64,000 nt of DNA, from NCBI RefSeq assembly GCF_037892605.1, contig NZ_JBBKTU010000002.1:62001-126000 (forward strand), given 5' to 3'. The translations under genes and the position numbers were made by a program. The stretch comes from Lacibacter sp. H407 (GTDB taxonomy: Bacteria > Bacteroidota > Bacteroidia > Chitinophagales > Chitinophagaceae). The notes beneath the pieces are model-generated. The model ran no database searches, had not been told where the DNA came from, and worked only from the letters and a program-made list of their open reading frames with translations. Positions within the stretch are counted from its first letter, which is position 1, and every line of letters starts with the position of its first letter. Of this stretch, positions 55,090-64,000 are shown in pieces.

Positions 55090-55410
55090 TTTTAACTACT
55101 GTAGATGTATTCTACCAAACTCCTGCTTTAATTACTTTGGACAAACAGCATTGCGTTTGGATACTTGCATTTATCATACTCTCGGTGAGCGATAGTATAC
55201 CTTGTCTAATTAATACTACGGCTTTACTTAAACGGATACAGCGGATAAAATCACAAATGGGATGACCTGTTATACTCTAGATCTTGCAGATCGGGAAAAT
55301 ACCCCAGTGTTTTTCCCGATCTATTTTCCATTGTCTGCTTCAATGATCTGGTATTGCTCTTTATGCGATTCTTTAGGGAACGATCGTATCCCCACATGAT
55401 CCACTCCAAT
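55090..55410 (-). pseudogene. Decayed fragment of a hybrid two-component regulator
   Basis: Nucleotide similarity to the intact regulator at 56416-60570 is clear in two blocks. 55090-55280 matches 56443-56632 (AraC domain; shared ATTGCGTTTG-ATAC and GTTATACT words, offset 1352-1353). 55290-55410 matches about 57050-57170 (receiver domain; shared CTGCTTCAATGATCT). About 400 bp between the blocks is deleted, and stops and frameshifts break all frames. It is a leftover of a second paralogue, not a gene. Confidence 0.7.
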
Positions 55411-55427
55411 AACTCTCGTAACTTTTT

Positions 55428-56216
55428 TTACTGCCTCACAAATGGATCAAGCACGTCTACCCACACTTTGTAGCCACGATCATTGAGATGGAGACCATCG
55501 GTTGTTAGATCCTGCCGCATAAGCCCCTGGCTGTTTGTAAACGCTGCATGAAGATCAATAGTAGTATAAATGCCAGCTTCTCCATTGCGTTTGATCATAG
55601 TATTGATGAGTTGAGTATTCATTTGTATTTCGGCAGTAGCGGGTAGAATTGTTTGCACAAAAATTCGTGTTGAAGGTGATCCGGCTTTTATTTTTTTCGT
55701 AATCTTCAGAATATTATTTGCTATATAGTCTGCCGATGTTATTCCTCCTCCTCCTTGTAAATTATAAATATCATTAACGCCAATGAGAAGAAACACCGCC
55801 TTTGGTTTGTAATAAATAATTTCCTGGAGCCGCATCAATACGCCATCTGTTACATCGCCGGCGATACCTCTGTTACGGATACCGTTCAGGCCGAATTTCA
55901 CACTCCAGTCTCCGCCTTGCTCAGTTAAGCTATTGCCTATAAACACTATTTCGCCAAACTTCAATGGGTTATTCCTGAAGGAATTAATTCTGACAATATA
56001 ATTATTCCTCGACCATTCATTATTGTGGTGCTGTATCACTGTAGATGCCGACGGATATAGTGTATCCAATCCTTCTCTTGTAGGTCCGCTGCTGGTTTTT
56101 TGGCAACCGTAAGTTAAGAAGGCCAACAATAGCCATAAATTGAAATGATTTAATGATAGCTGTTTGCGTGCATACTTCAAATGCAAAACGACTTCGGATG
56201 TAAAATGCCTGAACAT
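55428..56216 (-). CDS. SGNH/GDSL hydrolase lipoprotein
   Basis: 262 residues. A hydrophobic stretch with lipobox LTYGCQK (Cys at about 38) suggests a lipoprotein despite the long N-terminus. Block I is VFIGNSLTEQGG with nucleophile Ser96, block II GIAGD, block III GVNDIY and block V DGLHLND with the catalytic Asp/His, a complete SGNH set. These act as esterases, often deacetylating sugars. It lies beside the SusCD-type locus, so a role in carbohydrate deacetylation is plausible (inference). Confidence 0.87.
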   Translation of the reverse strand: MFRHFTSEVVLHLKYARKQLSLNHFNLWLLLAFLTYGCQKTSSGPTREGLDTLYPSASTVIQHHNNEWSRNNYIVRINSFRNNPLKFGEIVFIGNSLTEQGGDWSVKFGLNGIRNRGIAGDVTDGVLMRLQEIIYYKPKAVFLLIGVNDIYNLQGGGGITSADYIANNILKITKKIKAGSPSTRIFVQTILPATAEIQMNTQLINTMIKRNGEAGIYTTIDLHAAFTNSQGLMRQDLTTDGLHLNDRGYKVWVDVLDPFVRQ

Positions 56217-56415
56217 GATGTAAGAAATTTTATAAGTTAAGTAACCGTTTGTGAGCTTAAATGTAAAGCGACGGCTCTCGAACCACTTATCTCTGCATTC
56301 ATAGTTTTGTTCTTATTCATCATTTTTAGAAAAGAAGTAGCTTGAAACAGTAAAAACGTGAATTTCAGACCGCTTTCTTTGCAGCAGCCAGTATATATTT
56401 TTGAATGTTAAATTT

Positions 56416-59400
56416 CTAAGATTTACCGTTAGCCTCTATTTCTTTCAAATATTGCGTTGGTGATTTGCCAAATTCCTGCTTAAAGGCTTTTGAGAAATAA
56501 GATTGCGTTTGAATACCCACGCTGTACATGATATCTGTAATTGAATGCTCGCCCTGTGTCATTAATAGAGCTGCTTTGCGCAAACGGATTGTTCTGATGA
56601 AATCGCCAATAGGTTGGCCCGTTATACTTTTGATTTTATTATACAGTTTTGTTCGGCTCATACCGATTTCGGTACATACAAAATCAATATCCATTTCAGG
56701 ATTCGGCAGATTCTTTTCTATAATCGTAAGTAACTCCTCCAGAAATTGTTTGTCCTTCGAAGAATGTGCCAGTTCCTTTACTTCAGCATATTGATCTTTG
56801 CGGTAATGTTCCTTTAGTTTCTCTTTTTGTGCAAAAATGTTCCGCATGGTTAATTGCAGCAGATCAATACTGAGTGGTTTTGAAAAATAATAATCAGCAC
56901 CGGTCTCCGTTCCTTCGATGCGTGATTCCAGTCCATCTTTTGCGGTTAATAGAATGAACGGGATATGCGCCGTTTCAACAGTGGTTTTGGCGAGCCGGCA
57001 ATAGTCGATGCCATCCATCACCGGCATCATAATATCGCTGATGATAAGATCAGGAAAATGCTCCAGTGTTTTTTCCATCGCCTCTTTTCCATCAGCTGCT
57101 TCAATGATCTTGTATTGTTGTTCCAGTGATTCTTTCAGGAATGAACGTAACTCTGCATGATCATCTGCAACAAGCACGAGATATTCTTTCGATGTATTAC
57201 TTTCTTTATCGGTTGTAGATACTGTGCTTGCTTCAACTGCAGATGGTAAGATTGGTTGTGTAGCCAAACTTTCCAGGCGTACAGGCGATTCCGTATTCTT
57301 CATCCACTGTTCTTTCTTTCCATAGGCTTTTTTATTTACAGGAATAGCAATGATGATTTCAGTTCCCTTATTGTATTCACTATACACCGAAATATTTCCT
57401 TTGTGCAGTTGGGTAAGCGTTTTAATAAAGGCTAATCCAATACCTGAACCGAGATGTGTATCGGATACACGATAGTAGCGTTCGAACAAATGCGGTATCG
57501 ATTCTTTTGAAATACCGGTGCCGTTATCTGCTATGCGGAAATAAATAAATGGTTCAGTTGAATAGTTATGTTTGATCAGTAACTCATTTTCAAACTTCGG
57601 TTGAAACTTCTCTAACGAATCCAGCACCTGCAATTCGATCTTTCCATAGTCCTGCGTATACTTGAACGAATTACTCAGCAGGTTGATGATGATCTTTTCC
57701 AATACTTGCCTGTCGAACCACACTTCATTGAAATCTGTTGTGCCGGAAACTGTAAAGGATATATTTTTCTGTAGGGCTAATTCGCTGAACTCTTCTGCAA
57801 TTTCATCGATGAACAGTGGAATATTTCCGGGCATTACCTGTAATTTCAATACACCTGATTCTGCTTTTCTGAAATCCATCAGTTCGTTGATCAGTTGCAG
57901 TAAACGATTGGCATTGCGTTGGATCACCCGGTACAAGTGGTTGTTCGTTGAGCTTGCATCTTCCTTTAATAATTTTTCAACGGGGCCGGTAATCAGCGAT
58001 AACGGTGTCCGGAATTCATGGGAAATGTTGGTGAAGAACTGCAACTGCATCTGGTGGATCTCTTCTTTCTTTTCTTCTTCGTACCGTTGTAACTGAATTT
58101 TTCTGCGAATACGATAGATGTAAATGCCAGCAGCAACTAAGGCTGCTATTACCAGTAACCGAAACCACCAGGTTGCCCAAAAGGGTGGGGTAATGATCAC
58201 CTGAATGCTATAGCCTTTTTCATTCCACACGCCATCGTTGTTGGATGCCTTTACTGTAAATGTATAAGTACCCGGACTTACATTGGTATACGATGCCCGC
58301 TGTTCAATACCTGCAGTTATCCAATCGTTATCCCAATTCTCCAGTTTATACAGAAAGCGATTGTTTTCAGAAGCCACATAATTTAAGGCAGCAAAGCCTA
58401 AAGAGAAAGTAGCTTGCTTGTAACTGAGTTCCAGTTTATCGGTAAAGCTGATATCCTGATCAAGCAATTCGTTATTACCACCAATCACAGGTTTGTTGTG
58501 TACTTGTAAATCGGTAACAAACACCGGTGGCACAAATGTATTTACAGAAATATCACCTGGATAAAAACTGTTGAAGCCATTTACGCCACCAAAATAAATT
58601 TGCCCATCTCTTGTTTTCATGTAGGCATTGGCTTCAAATTCCATATCCTGCAAGCCGTCACCTGTATTGTACGTTCGTACTTTTTTTGTTTTCGGATCAA
58701 GTTGTTTTAATCCATTGGACGTAGATATCCACAAGCGCCCGTTTTCATCTTCCACAATTCCTTTGATGAATACAGAAGCTAACCCATCTGCTTCGGTAAA
58801 TACAGAAAAACGGTTTTCATTTTTGTTATACAAATACAACCCTGCATGTCCTGCCCATAAATTGCCTTTACTATCGATAAACAGTACACGTAGATCAGGT
58901 TTCTTATCATCCTGGTCAAAATAATGTTCAAACTCTCCGGTTGCTGCATTCAGTTTATTCAATCCACCATCATCTGTACCAATCCATATATTGCCTTCTG
59001 CATCTTGAATAATTGAAATGATATTGTTGCCAATTATAGATGTGGCGCCGGTTATACTTTTTTGAACAGGGGAGAATTTTTGGCTTTTTTTGTCGAACAG
59101 ATGCAGCCCGCCAAAATATGTACCAATAAACAGGTTACCGTTTTTATCTTCAAATATGCATTGGATAAAGTCGGAAGTAAGAATGCCTGATCTTTTATCA
59201 GCACTATTAAACCGGGTGAAATTATTTGCAGTTCTGTTATACAATCCCAATCCGCCACCCCATGTAGCGATCCATAAATTACCATCTCTATCTTCCGTTA
59301 TGTCCAGCACTTCGTTTGAACCAAGCGTGGATGGATTAAATGGATCATGTTTGAAATGGGTAAAACTGTTTTGCTTACGATTGAATAAATTCAAACCACC

Positions 59401-60570
59401 TCCATCGGTGCCTATCCAGATATTTCCAAGCCTGTCTTCGCAAAACGCTTTTACGTCGTTATAACTTAAACTGTTTTTGTAAGGCTTTTGCCGGTATAGA
59501 TTAAATTTTTCCGAACCCGGCGTATATAAATTAACACCACCCCTGTGTGTACCAATCCACAAATTGTCTTGTTTATCTTGATAAAATGCAGAAACAGTTC
59601 GTTGGCTTAAGCTGTTAGGGTTATCGGGTTCATATTGATAATTATAAAAAGTTCCTGTTGCGGCATCAAACTTATCAAGTCCGCCATTTACACAACCAAT
59701 CCATGTTTCTCCATTTTTACTTACAGAAACAGATCGCAGCATATTGCTTCTGATGGATGTTGGATCGGCAGCCTTATGAAGATAATGTTGAACAATTCCC
59801 TGCGTTGGGTGCATAATGATTAATCCATTGTACTCTGTGCCTAACAGCAACCTTCCCTGCAAATCTTCGGCTATTGAACGTATGCCTTGTTTACCTGTTT
59901 GAACCGGTTGCGGGTTGATTGCTAAAAACACTTCGTTTCCTTTATTATATATATAAAGACCACTTTCCGTACCAGCCCAAAGGTTGCCCCGGCTATCTTC
60001 AAAAAAAGTATAAATGTTTAATTCCGTTACCGGACCGTTTGCAGTTTTCTGGCAGGCAATCCGCTTGAAGGTTTTTGTTTCGGGTTGATACTTGTTTACT
60101 CCGCCGCCTGTTGTGCCAACCCAGATGCCGCCCTTGGTGTCTCCATAAATTACCGAAATGTGATTGTGGCTGATGCTCTTTGCATCGTTCCGCTTTTGCT
60201 TTAATCGCATAAAACGGTTCAGCTTCGGATCAAATATGTTGAGGCCATTGATCGAACCCACCCACAGGCTATGTTGCTTGTCTTCGTAAAGGCTGGTAAT
60301 ATAATTATCACTGATGCTGCTGCTATCGGTGCTGCTGTTTCGGTAAACGATCATCTGCGAACCGTCGTACCGGTTCAATCCATCTCTTGTTCCAAACCAA
60401 AGAAAGCCACGATTGTCCTGCAGAATTGTTTCAATCGTACTGTTTGATAGTCCGTTTTCACTTTTAATATGGCGAAAGTTAATGGTAGGTGTTTGTGCAA
60501 CACTATAAATAGATAGAAAGCAGGTAGAAATAAGGCAACTGATCCGTAAAAAATAAGAAGACAGGCACAT
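56416..60570 (-). CDS. Hybrid two-component system regulator (Reg_prop sensor, kinase, receiver, AraC output)
   Basis: 1384 residues, all parts of the Bacteroidota HTCS in one chain. Signal peptide, then 14 or so Reg_prop propeller repeats (DRGFLWFGTRDGLNRYDG is the first), Y_Y_Y domain (about 700-790), membrane helix (WWFRLLVIAALVAAGIYIY), kinase with His851 in ISHEFRTPLS, ATPase with DNGTGIS, receiver with Asp1179 in IISDIMMPVMDG, and C-terminal AraC HTH (about 1280-1384). It senses an oligosaccharide or similar in the periplasm and activates genes such as the divergent SusC/SusD pair at 60764. Confidence 0.95.
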   Translation of the reverse strand: MCLSSYFLRISCLISTCFLSIYSVAQTPTINFRHIKSENGLSNSTIETILQDNRGFLWFGTRDGLNRYDGSQMIVYRNSSTDSSSISDNYITSLYEDKQHSLWVGSINGLNIFDPKLNRFMRLKQKRNDAKSISHNHISVIYGDTKGGIWVGTTGGGVNKYQPETKTFKRIACQKTANGPVTELNIYTFFEDSRGNLWAGTESGLYIYNKGNEVFLAINPQPVQTGKQGIRSIAEDLQGRLLLGTEYNGLIIMHPTQGIVQHYLHKAADPTSIRSNMLRSVSVSKNGETWIGCVNGGLDKFDAATGTFYNYQYEPDNPNSLSQRTVSAFYQDKQDNLWIGTHRGGVNLYTPGSEKFNLYRQKPYKNSLSYNDVKAFCEDRLGNIWIGTDGGGLNLFNRKQNSFTHFKHDPFNPSTLGSNEVLDITEDRDGNLWIATWGGGLGLYNRTANNFTRFNSADKRSGILTSDFIQCIFEDKNGNLFIGTYFGGLHLFDKKSQKFSPVQKSITGATSIIGNNIISIIQDAEGNIWIGTDDGGLNKLNAATGEFEHYFDQDDKKPDLRVLFIDSKGNLWAGHAGLYLYNKNENRFSVFTEADGLASVFIKGIVEDENGRLWISTSNGLKQLDPKTKKVRTYNTGDGLQDMEFEANAYMKTRDGQIYFGGVNGFNSFYPGDISVNTFVPPVFVTDLQVHNKPVIGGNNELLDQDISFTDKLELSYKQATFSLGFAALNYVASENNRFLYKLENWDNDWITAGIEQRASYTNVSPGTYTFTVKASNNDGVWNEKGYSIQVIITPPFWATWWFRLLVIAALVAAGIYIYRIRRKIQLQRYEEEKKEEIHQMQLQFFTNISHEFRTPLSLITGPVEKLLKEDASSTNNHLYRVIQRNANRLLQLINELMDFRKAESGVLKLQVMPGNIPLFIDEIAEEFSELALQKNISFTVSGTTDFNEVWFDRQVLEKIIINLLSNSFKYTQDYGKIELQVLDSLEKFQPKFENELLIKHNYSTEPFIYFRIADNGTGISKESIPHLFERYYRVSDTHLGSGIGLAFIKTLTQLHKGNISVYSEYNKGTEIIIAIPVNKKAYGKKEQWMKNTESPVRLESLATQPILPSAVEASTVSTTDKESNTSKEYLVLVADDHAELRSFLKESLEQQYKIIEAADGKEAMEKTLEHFPDLIISDIMMPVMDGIDYCRLAKTTVETAHIPFILLTAKDGLESRIEGTETGADYYFSKPLSIDLLQLTMRNIFAQKEKLKEHYRKDQYAEVKELAHSSKDKQFLEELLTIIEKNLPNPEMDIDFVCTEIGMSRTKLYNKIKSITGQPIGDFIRTIRLRKAALLMTQGEHSITDIMYSVGIQTQSYFSKAFKQEFGKSPTQYLKEIEANGKS

Positions 60571-60763
60571 GGCAATAAAGGGATGCTGCTGAAAAGTAAT
60601 CGTTCACGTCCAAGATATAGCAAAAGATTGTATCAAAAGTACATGCCGTTAAAGAATGACGAATTGAAACAAACTTGTGATGGCTGAGATAAATGGTTGC
60701 GCAGCAGAGAGGATAGATTTGGTCTCTTAAGCAAGCCATAGATTTTTAAAACAAAACTGCTGT

Positions 60764-63757
60764 ATGATGAAATTGAAAAAACGATTGGGCCGGTTTGGCC
60801 TTGTAATTCTCCTGCTTTTAGTAAATCAACTCATTTTTGCGCAGGCACGCACCGTTACGGGTAGAGTAACAGATGGAACAGGGAATCCGTTAGCCGGCGT
60901 TACCGTTGCGGTAAAAGGCAAGCAAAATGCTACAACCACTGCAACTGATGGTGGTTTCAGCCTCAGTAATATCAATACCGGCGATGTGGTTGTTTTCAGT
61001 TCGGTTGGTTATAATACGATCGAACAAAAAGTTGGCGCCGGCTCCAGCTTATCGATCGCACTTGTTACTGCTGCGGGTAACCTTAACGAAGTAGTGGTGG
61101 TTGGTTACGGAAGCACACGGAAAAGAGATCTTACCGGATCGGTTGCTACTGTTTCTTCAAAGGATTTTCAGAAAGGACAGATCTCCACACCCGAGCAAAT
61201 GATTGCAGGTAAGTTACCAGGTGTCTCCGTTATATCGAATGGTGGTCAACCTGGTTCGGGTAGTACCATTCGCATCAGAGGTGGTTCGTCTATCCGTGCC
61301 AGTAACGATCCGTTGATCGTGATTGATGGTGTGCCGCTTGCGGCAGGTGGTATTTCAGGTGCAGGTAATCCGCTGAGTTTTATCAATCCAAATGATATTG
61401 AATCCTTCACAGTGTTGAAAGATGCATCGGCTGCCGCCATTTATGGAACAAGAGCATCGAATGGTGTTATCTTAATTACAACAAAAAAAGGAACAGGTGG
61501 AAAATTGCGTATGAATTTCAGTACATCCGTTTCTGCATCAACCATTGCAAATAAAGTGGATGTGTTAAGTGCCGATGAGTTTCGTGAGATCGTGAATGCA
61601 AAAGGAACACTTGCACAAAGGGCTATGCTGGGCAACGCTAATACTGATTGGCAGGATGAGATCTATCAAACAGCATTGGCAACAGATAATAATCTTACCA
61701 TCAGCGGCGGACTTAAAAAATTACCGTACCGGGTTTCATTTGGTTACACCAATCAGAACGGTGTGTTGCGTACAGATAATTTACAACGTACATCCATTGC
61801 ACTTGCATTGAATCCTTCTTTCTTCAACAACCATCTAAAAGTTGATCTCAATATAAAGGGAAGTGCACAGCAAACACGTTTTGCAAACACAGGTGCTATA
61901 GGTGGTGCTATCAGCTTCGATCCAACACAGCCTGTTTATTCAGAAGAGTTTGATAACCGCTTTGGCGGTTATTATGAATGGCGCACTGCTTCCACTGTTA
62001 CCGGCTTGGTAAATCTTGTTGGGCGTAACCCTCTTGGTTTACTCAATCAAACAGAGAACAGAAGTAACCCATACAGAAGTATCGGTAACCTGCAACTCGA
62101 TTATAAGTTTCATTTCTTACCTGAGTTAAGGGCAAACCTGAATGTGGGTTATGATGTGTCGGAAGGAAGAGGTACAACGTTCGTGTCGGACAGTGCTGCT
62201 TCTGCTTATGCACCCGGTGGTGTTGGTGGAGAAAATAATAAGTACAGACAACAACGCACAAATACTGTTTTTGATTTTTATCTCAACTACAATAAACTTT
62301 TCAGTAAGATCAAAAGCAGAGTAGATGTAACTGCAGGTTATTCCTACAATAATTTTCTTGCGACCAATTATTTCTACGCCAGCTATAATGCAAGGGGTGT
62401 AAAATATCCTAATTCAGATCCGGTTTTTGCATTTGATAAACCGGAGAATACATTGGTTTCTTTCTTTGGCCGATTAAATTATACTTATAACGATAAATAT
62501 CTTTTAACTGCAACGTTACGTCGTGATGGTTCAAGCCGTTTTGCAGGCGATAACAAATGGGGCATGTTCCCTTCAGTTGCTTTTGCATGGAAAGTGATGG
62601 ATGAGAAATTTCTTGCATCAAGCAAAGTGTTTTCTGATTTAAAGCTTCGAATCGGTTATGGTGTTACAGGTCAACAGGATGGAATCAATAACTACGATTT
62701 CCTTTCCTTTTATGGTCTCAGTTCACCCAATGCAACCTACCAGTTTGGTAATGATTATTACCAGATGTATCGCCCCGGTGCATATAACCCGAACATTAAA
62801 TGGGAAGAAACAACAACTGCCAACATTGGTTTGGATTATGGTTTCTACAACAACCGTATTACCGGTAGTATTGATGTCTACCATAAAAAAACAACTGATC
62901 TGTTGAACAGTATTCCACAACCGGCCGGAACAAACTTCTCTGCGTTCTTTATTGCCAATGTAGGTAGTATGGAAAACAAAGGTGTGGAGTTTAACATTAA
63001 TACAGAACCTGTAAAATCAAATACATGGAATTGGGATGCAGGATTCAACATCACCTATAATAAAAACAACATCACCAATTTAACTGTTGTGCCGAAAGAT
63101 GCTACTTACCGTGGCATACAAGCTGGCGGTATTGCAGGTGGTATTGGTGGTGGGTTTTCACAAATACAACAGGTTGGTTACAGTCGAAACACCTTTAATC
63201 TTTATCAGCAGGTATATGACAAGGATGGTAAACCGCTGGAAAATGTGTTTGTTGATGTAAATGAAGATGGCATCATTAACCAGGATGATCTTAGCAAAAC
63301 AAAAAGTGCAGTACCCGATCTGTTCATGGGCTTTAGCACCAATGTTAGTTACAAACGTTTCTCTGCAGGCTTTGTATTAAGAAGCAGCATTGGTAACTAT
63401 GTTTACAATAACGTGTACAGTAATGCAGGCAACCAGTTGCAGATACTCGGCAACTATGTGTTGTATAATGCATCGGCCAACTATCTCGAAACAAAGTTTA
63501 ATGGTAACAGTAATAACCTGTTGAGCGATTATTATATCCAGAATGCTTCTTTCCTGCGTATGGATAATCTTACGTTTGGTTACGATGTAGGAGCAATTCT
63601 GCGTAAGAAAGCTACACTTCGTTTAAATGCATCGGTACAGAATGTATTTGTATTAACAAAGTACAAAGGTCTTGATCCTGAAGTAAGCTCCGGTGTTGAT
63701 AATAACCTCTATCCACGCCCACGCATTTTTACATTGGGTCTTAATCTTAATTTTTAA
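60764..63757 (+). CDS. SusC/RagA TonB-linked outer-membrane receptor
   Basis: 997 residues; signal peptide GRFGLVILLLLVNQLIFAQ. Carboxypeptidase-like domain (GRVTDGTGNPLAGVTVAVKG), SusC signature VVVGYGSTRKRDLTGSV, plug IRIRGGSSIRASNDPLIVID (in parts), and barrel. It is divergent from the hybrid regulator with 193 bp between, and the SusD gene follows after 34 bp. This is the start of a polysaccharide utilisation locus that runs beyond the window. Confidence 0.93.
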   Translation: MMKLKKRLGRFGLVILLLLVNQLIFAQARTVTGRVTDGTGNPLAGVTVAVKGKQNATTTATDGGFSLSNINTGDVVVFSSVGYNTIEQKVGAGSSLSIALVTAAGNLNEVVVVGYGSTRKRDLTGSVATVSSKDFQKGQISTPEQMIAGKLPGVSVISNGGQPGSGSTIRIRGGSSIRASNDPLIVIDGVPLAAGGISGAGNPLSFINPNDIESFTVLKDASAAAIYGTRASNGVILITTKKGTGGKLRMNFSTSVSASTIANKVDVLSADEFREIVNAKGTLAQRAMLGNANTDWQDEIYQTALATDNNLTISGGLKKLPYRVSFGYTNQNGVLRTDNLQRTSIALALNPSFFNNHLKVDLNIKGSAQQTRFANTGAIGGAISFDPTQPVYSEEFDNRFGGYYEWRTASTVTGLVNLVGRNPLGLLNQTENRSNPYRSIGNLQLDYKFHFLPELRANLNVGYDVSEGRGTTFVSDSAASAYAPGGVGGENNKYRQQRTNTVFDFYLNYNKLFSKIKSRVDVTAGYSYNNFLATNYFYASYNARGVKYPNSDPVFAFDKPENTLVSFFGRLNYTYNDKYLLTATLRRDGSSRFAGDNKWGMFPSVAFAWKVMDEKFLASSKVFSDLKLRIGYGVTGQQDGINNYDFLSFYGLSSPNATYQFGNDYYQMYRPGAYNPNIKWEETTTANIGLDYGFYNNRITGSIDVYHKKTTDLLNSIPQPAGTNFSAFFIANVGSMENKGVEFNINTEPVKSNTWNWDAGFNITYNKNNITNLTVVPKDATYRGIQAGGIAGGIGGGFSQIQQVGYSRNTFNLYQQVYDKDGKPLENVFVDVNEDGIINQDDLSKTKSAVPDLFMGFSTNVSYKRFSAGFVLRSSIGNYVYNNVYSNAGNQLQILGNYVLYNASANYLETKFNGNSNNLLSDYYIQNASFLRMDNLTFGYDVGAILRKKATLRLNASVQNVFVLTKYKGLDPEVSSGVDNNLYPRPRIFTLGLNLNF

Positions 63758-63791
63758 TCTCATTGAAAAGTAACAACTGAAAATAAATAGT

Positions 63792-64000
63792 ATGCAACAA
63801 CATCTTCTTAAAACAGCAGTGCTGCTCATTACAACAGTGAGTGTGTTCACGGGCTGTGTTAAAAAACTTGATCTTGTTCCGGTAAATGATATTACTGCTG
63901 ATGCAGTGTATGCCACTGCACTCGGTTACAAACAGGCCTTGGCGAAAGCTTATGGTTCATTTGCGCTCACCGGTAATTCGGGTGGCGGAGGGACACCCGA
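63792..64000 (+). CDS. SusD/RagB lipoprotein, 3' end cut off by window
   Basis: From ATG 63792 the frame reads MQQHLLKTAVLLITTVSVFT then GCVKKLDLVPVNDITADAVY, with the lipobox VFTGC (Cys at 22) and YKQALAKAYGSFALTG, the typical SusD beginning. At least 69 residues are in the window. It should be the surface partner of the SusC protein just upstream. Confidence 0.88.
   Translation, partial: MQQHLLKTAVLLITTVSVFTGCVKKLDLVPVNDITADAVYATALGYKQALAKAYGSFALTGNSGGGGTP

Noticed and set aside
1-64000. CRISPR arrays, rRNA operons, complete insertion sequences, prophage or restriction-modification genes
   Set aside because: None seen: no regularly spaced direct repeats, no rRNA text, no intact transposase or phage structural genes.

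Overview
The window looks like chromosome from a Bacteroidota bacterium, most likely family Chitinophagaceae (the family is an inference). Supporting signs are three TonB-dependent or SusC-type receptors, two SusD-type lipoproteins, an ECF sigma/FecR pair, a hybrid two-component regulator with Reg_prop repeats, the rpmB-rpmG-DUF4295-ftsY block, promoters of the TAnnTTTG type and a tmRNA tag ending YAMAA. Base composition is moderately AT-rich throughout.

Layout. 1-10.1 kb: the end of a TolC-type efflux gene, secreted enzymes (esterase, M1 aminopeptidase-like), HupE/UreJ-like and DUF2279 membrane proteins, a phosphosugar mutase and an isoaspartyl methyltransferase, with three copies of dispersed inverted repeats between genes. 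10.1-11.7 kb: a compact arsR-merTP-GDCCVxC metal operon on the minus strand that has the anatomy of an integron gene cassette. An attC-like imperfect palindrome lies at its 3' end, and its first bases are complementary to the inverse core box of that site. A C-terminal remnant of a tyrosine recombinase lies immediately upstream. 12.2-20.3 kb: RibD-like reductase, a broken copy of an endonuclease/exonuclease/phosphatase gene, S41 peptidase, the intact copy of that gene, an SDR-like protein, a TonB-dependent receptor and a DUF445 protein. 20.3-34.4 kb is housekeeping: tRNA-His, AraC regulator, mutS, OsmC, rpmB-rpmG-DUF4295-ftsY, a tiny Lys/Ala/Pro histone-H1-like gene, rpmA-rplU, a GH3-type protein, dxr, rseP, a membrane-anchored MutS homologue and tmRNA (ssrA).

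34.6-44.6 kb is a co-directional locus: ECF sigma, FecR, SusC, SusD, a PKD-GDPD lipoprotein, a second GDPD enzyme and an organophosphate:phosphate antiporter-like MFS protein. Together these would bind and import glycerophosphodiesters, cleave them to glycerol-3-phosphate and transport the product. 45.1-51.9 kb is a tight minus-strand operon of four secreted proteins that I largely cannot name, divergent from a TPR histidine kinase/NarL response regulator pair. 54.7-55.4 kb is a gene-poor stretch with two homologous 82-nt segments, each ending in a terminator, followed by a decayed fragment of a hybrid two-component regulator. 55.4-64 kb starts a polysaccharide-utilisation-like locus: SGNH hydrolase, full-length hybrid regulator, and a divergent SusC/SusD pair that runs off the window.

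The strongest candidates for something new are the integron-like metal cassette with its neighbouring recombinase relic, the glycerophosphodiester locus, and the four-gene secreted operon next to its own two-component system.
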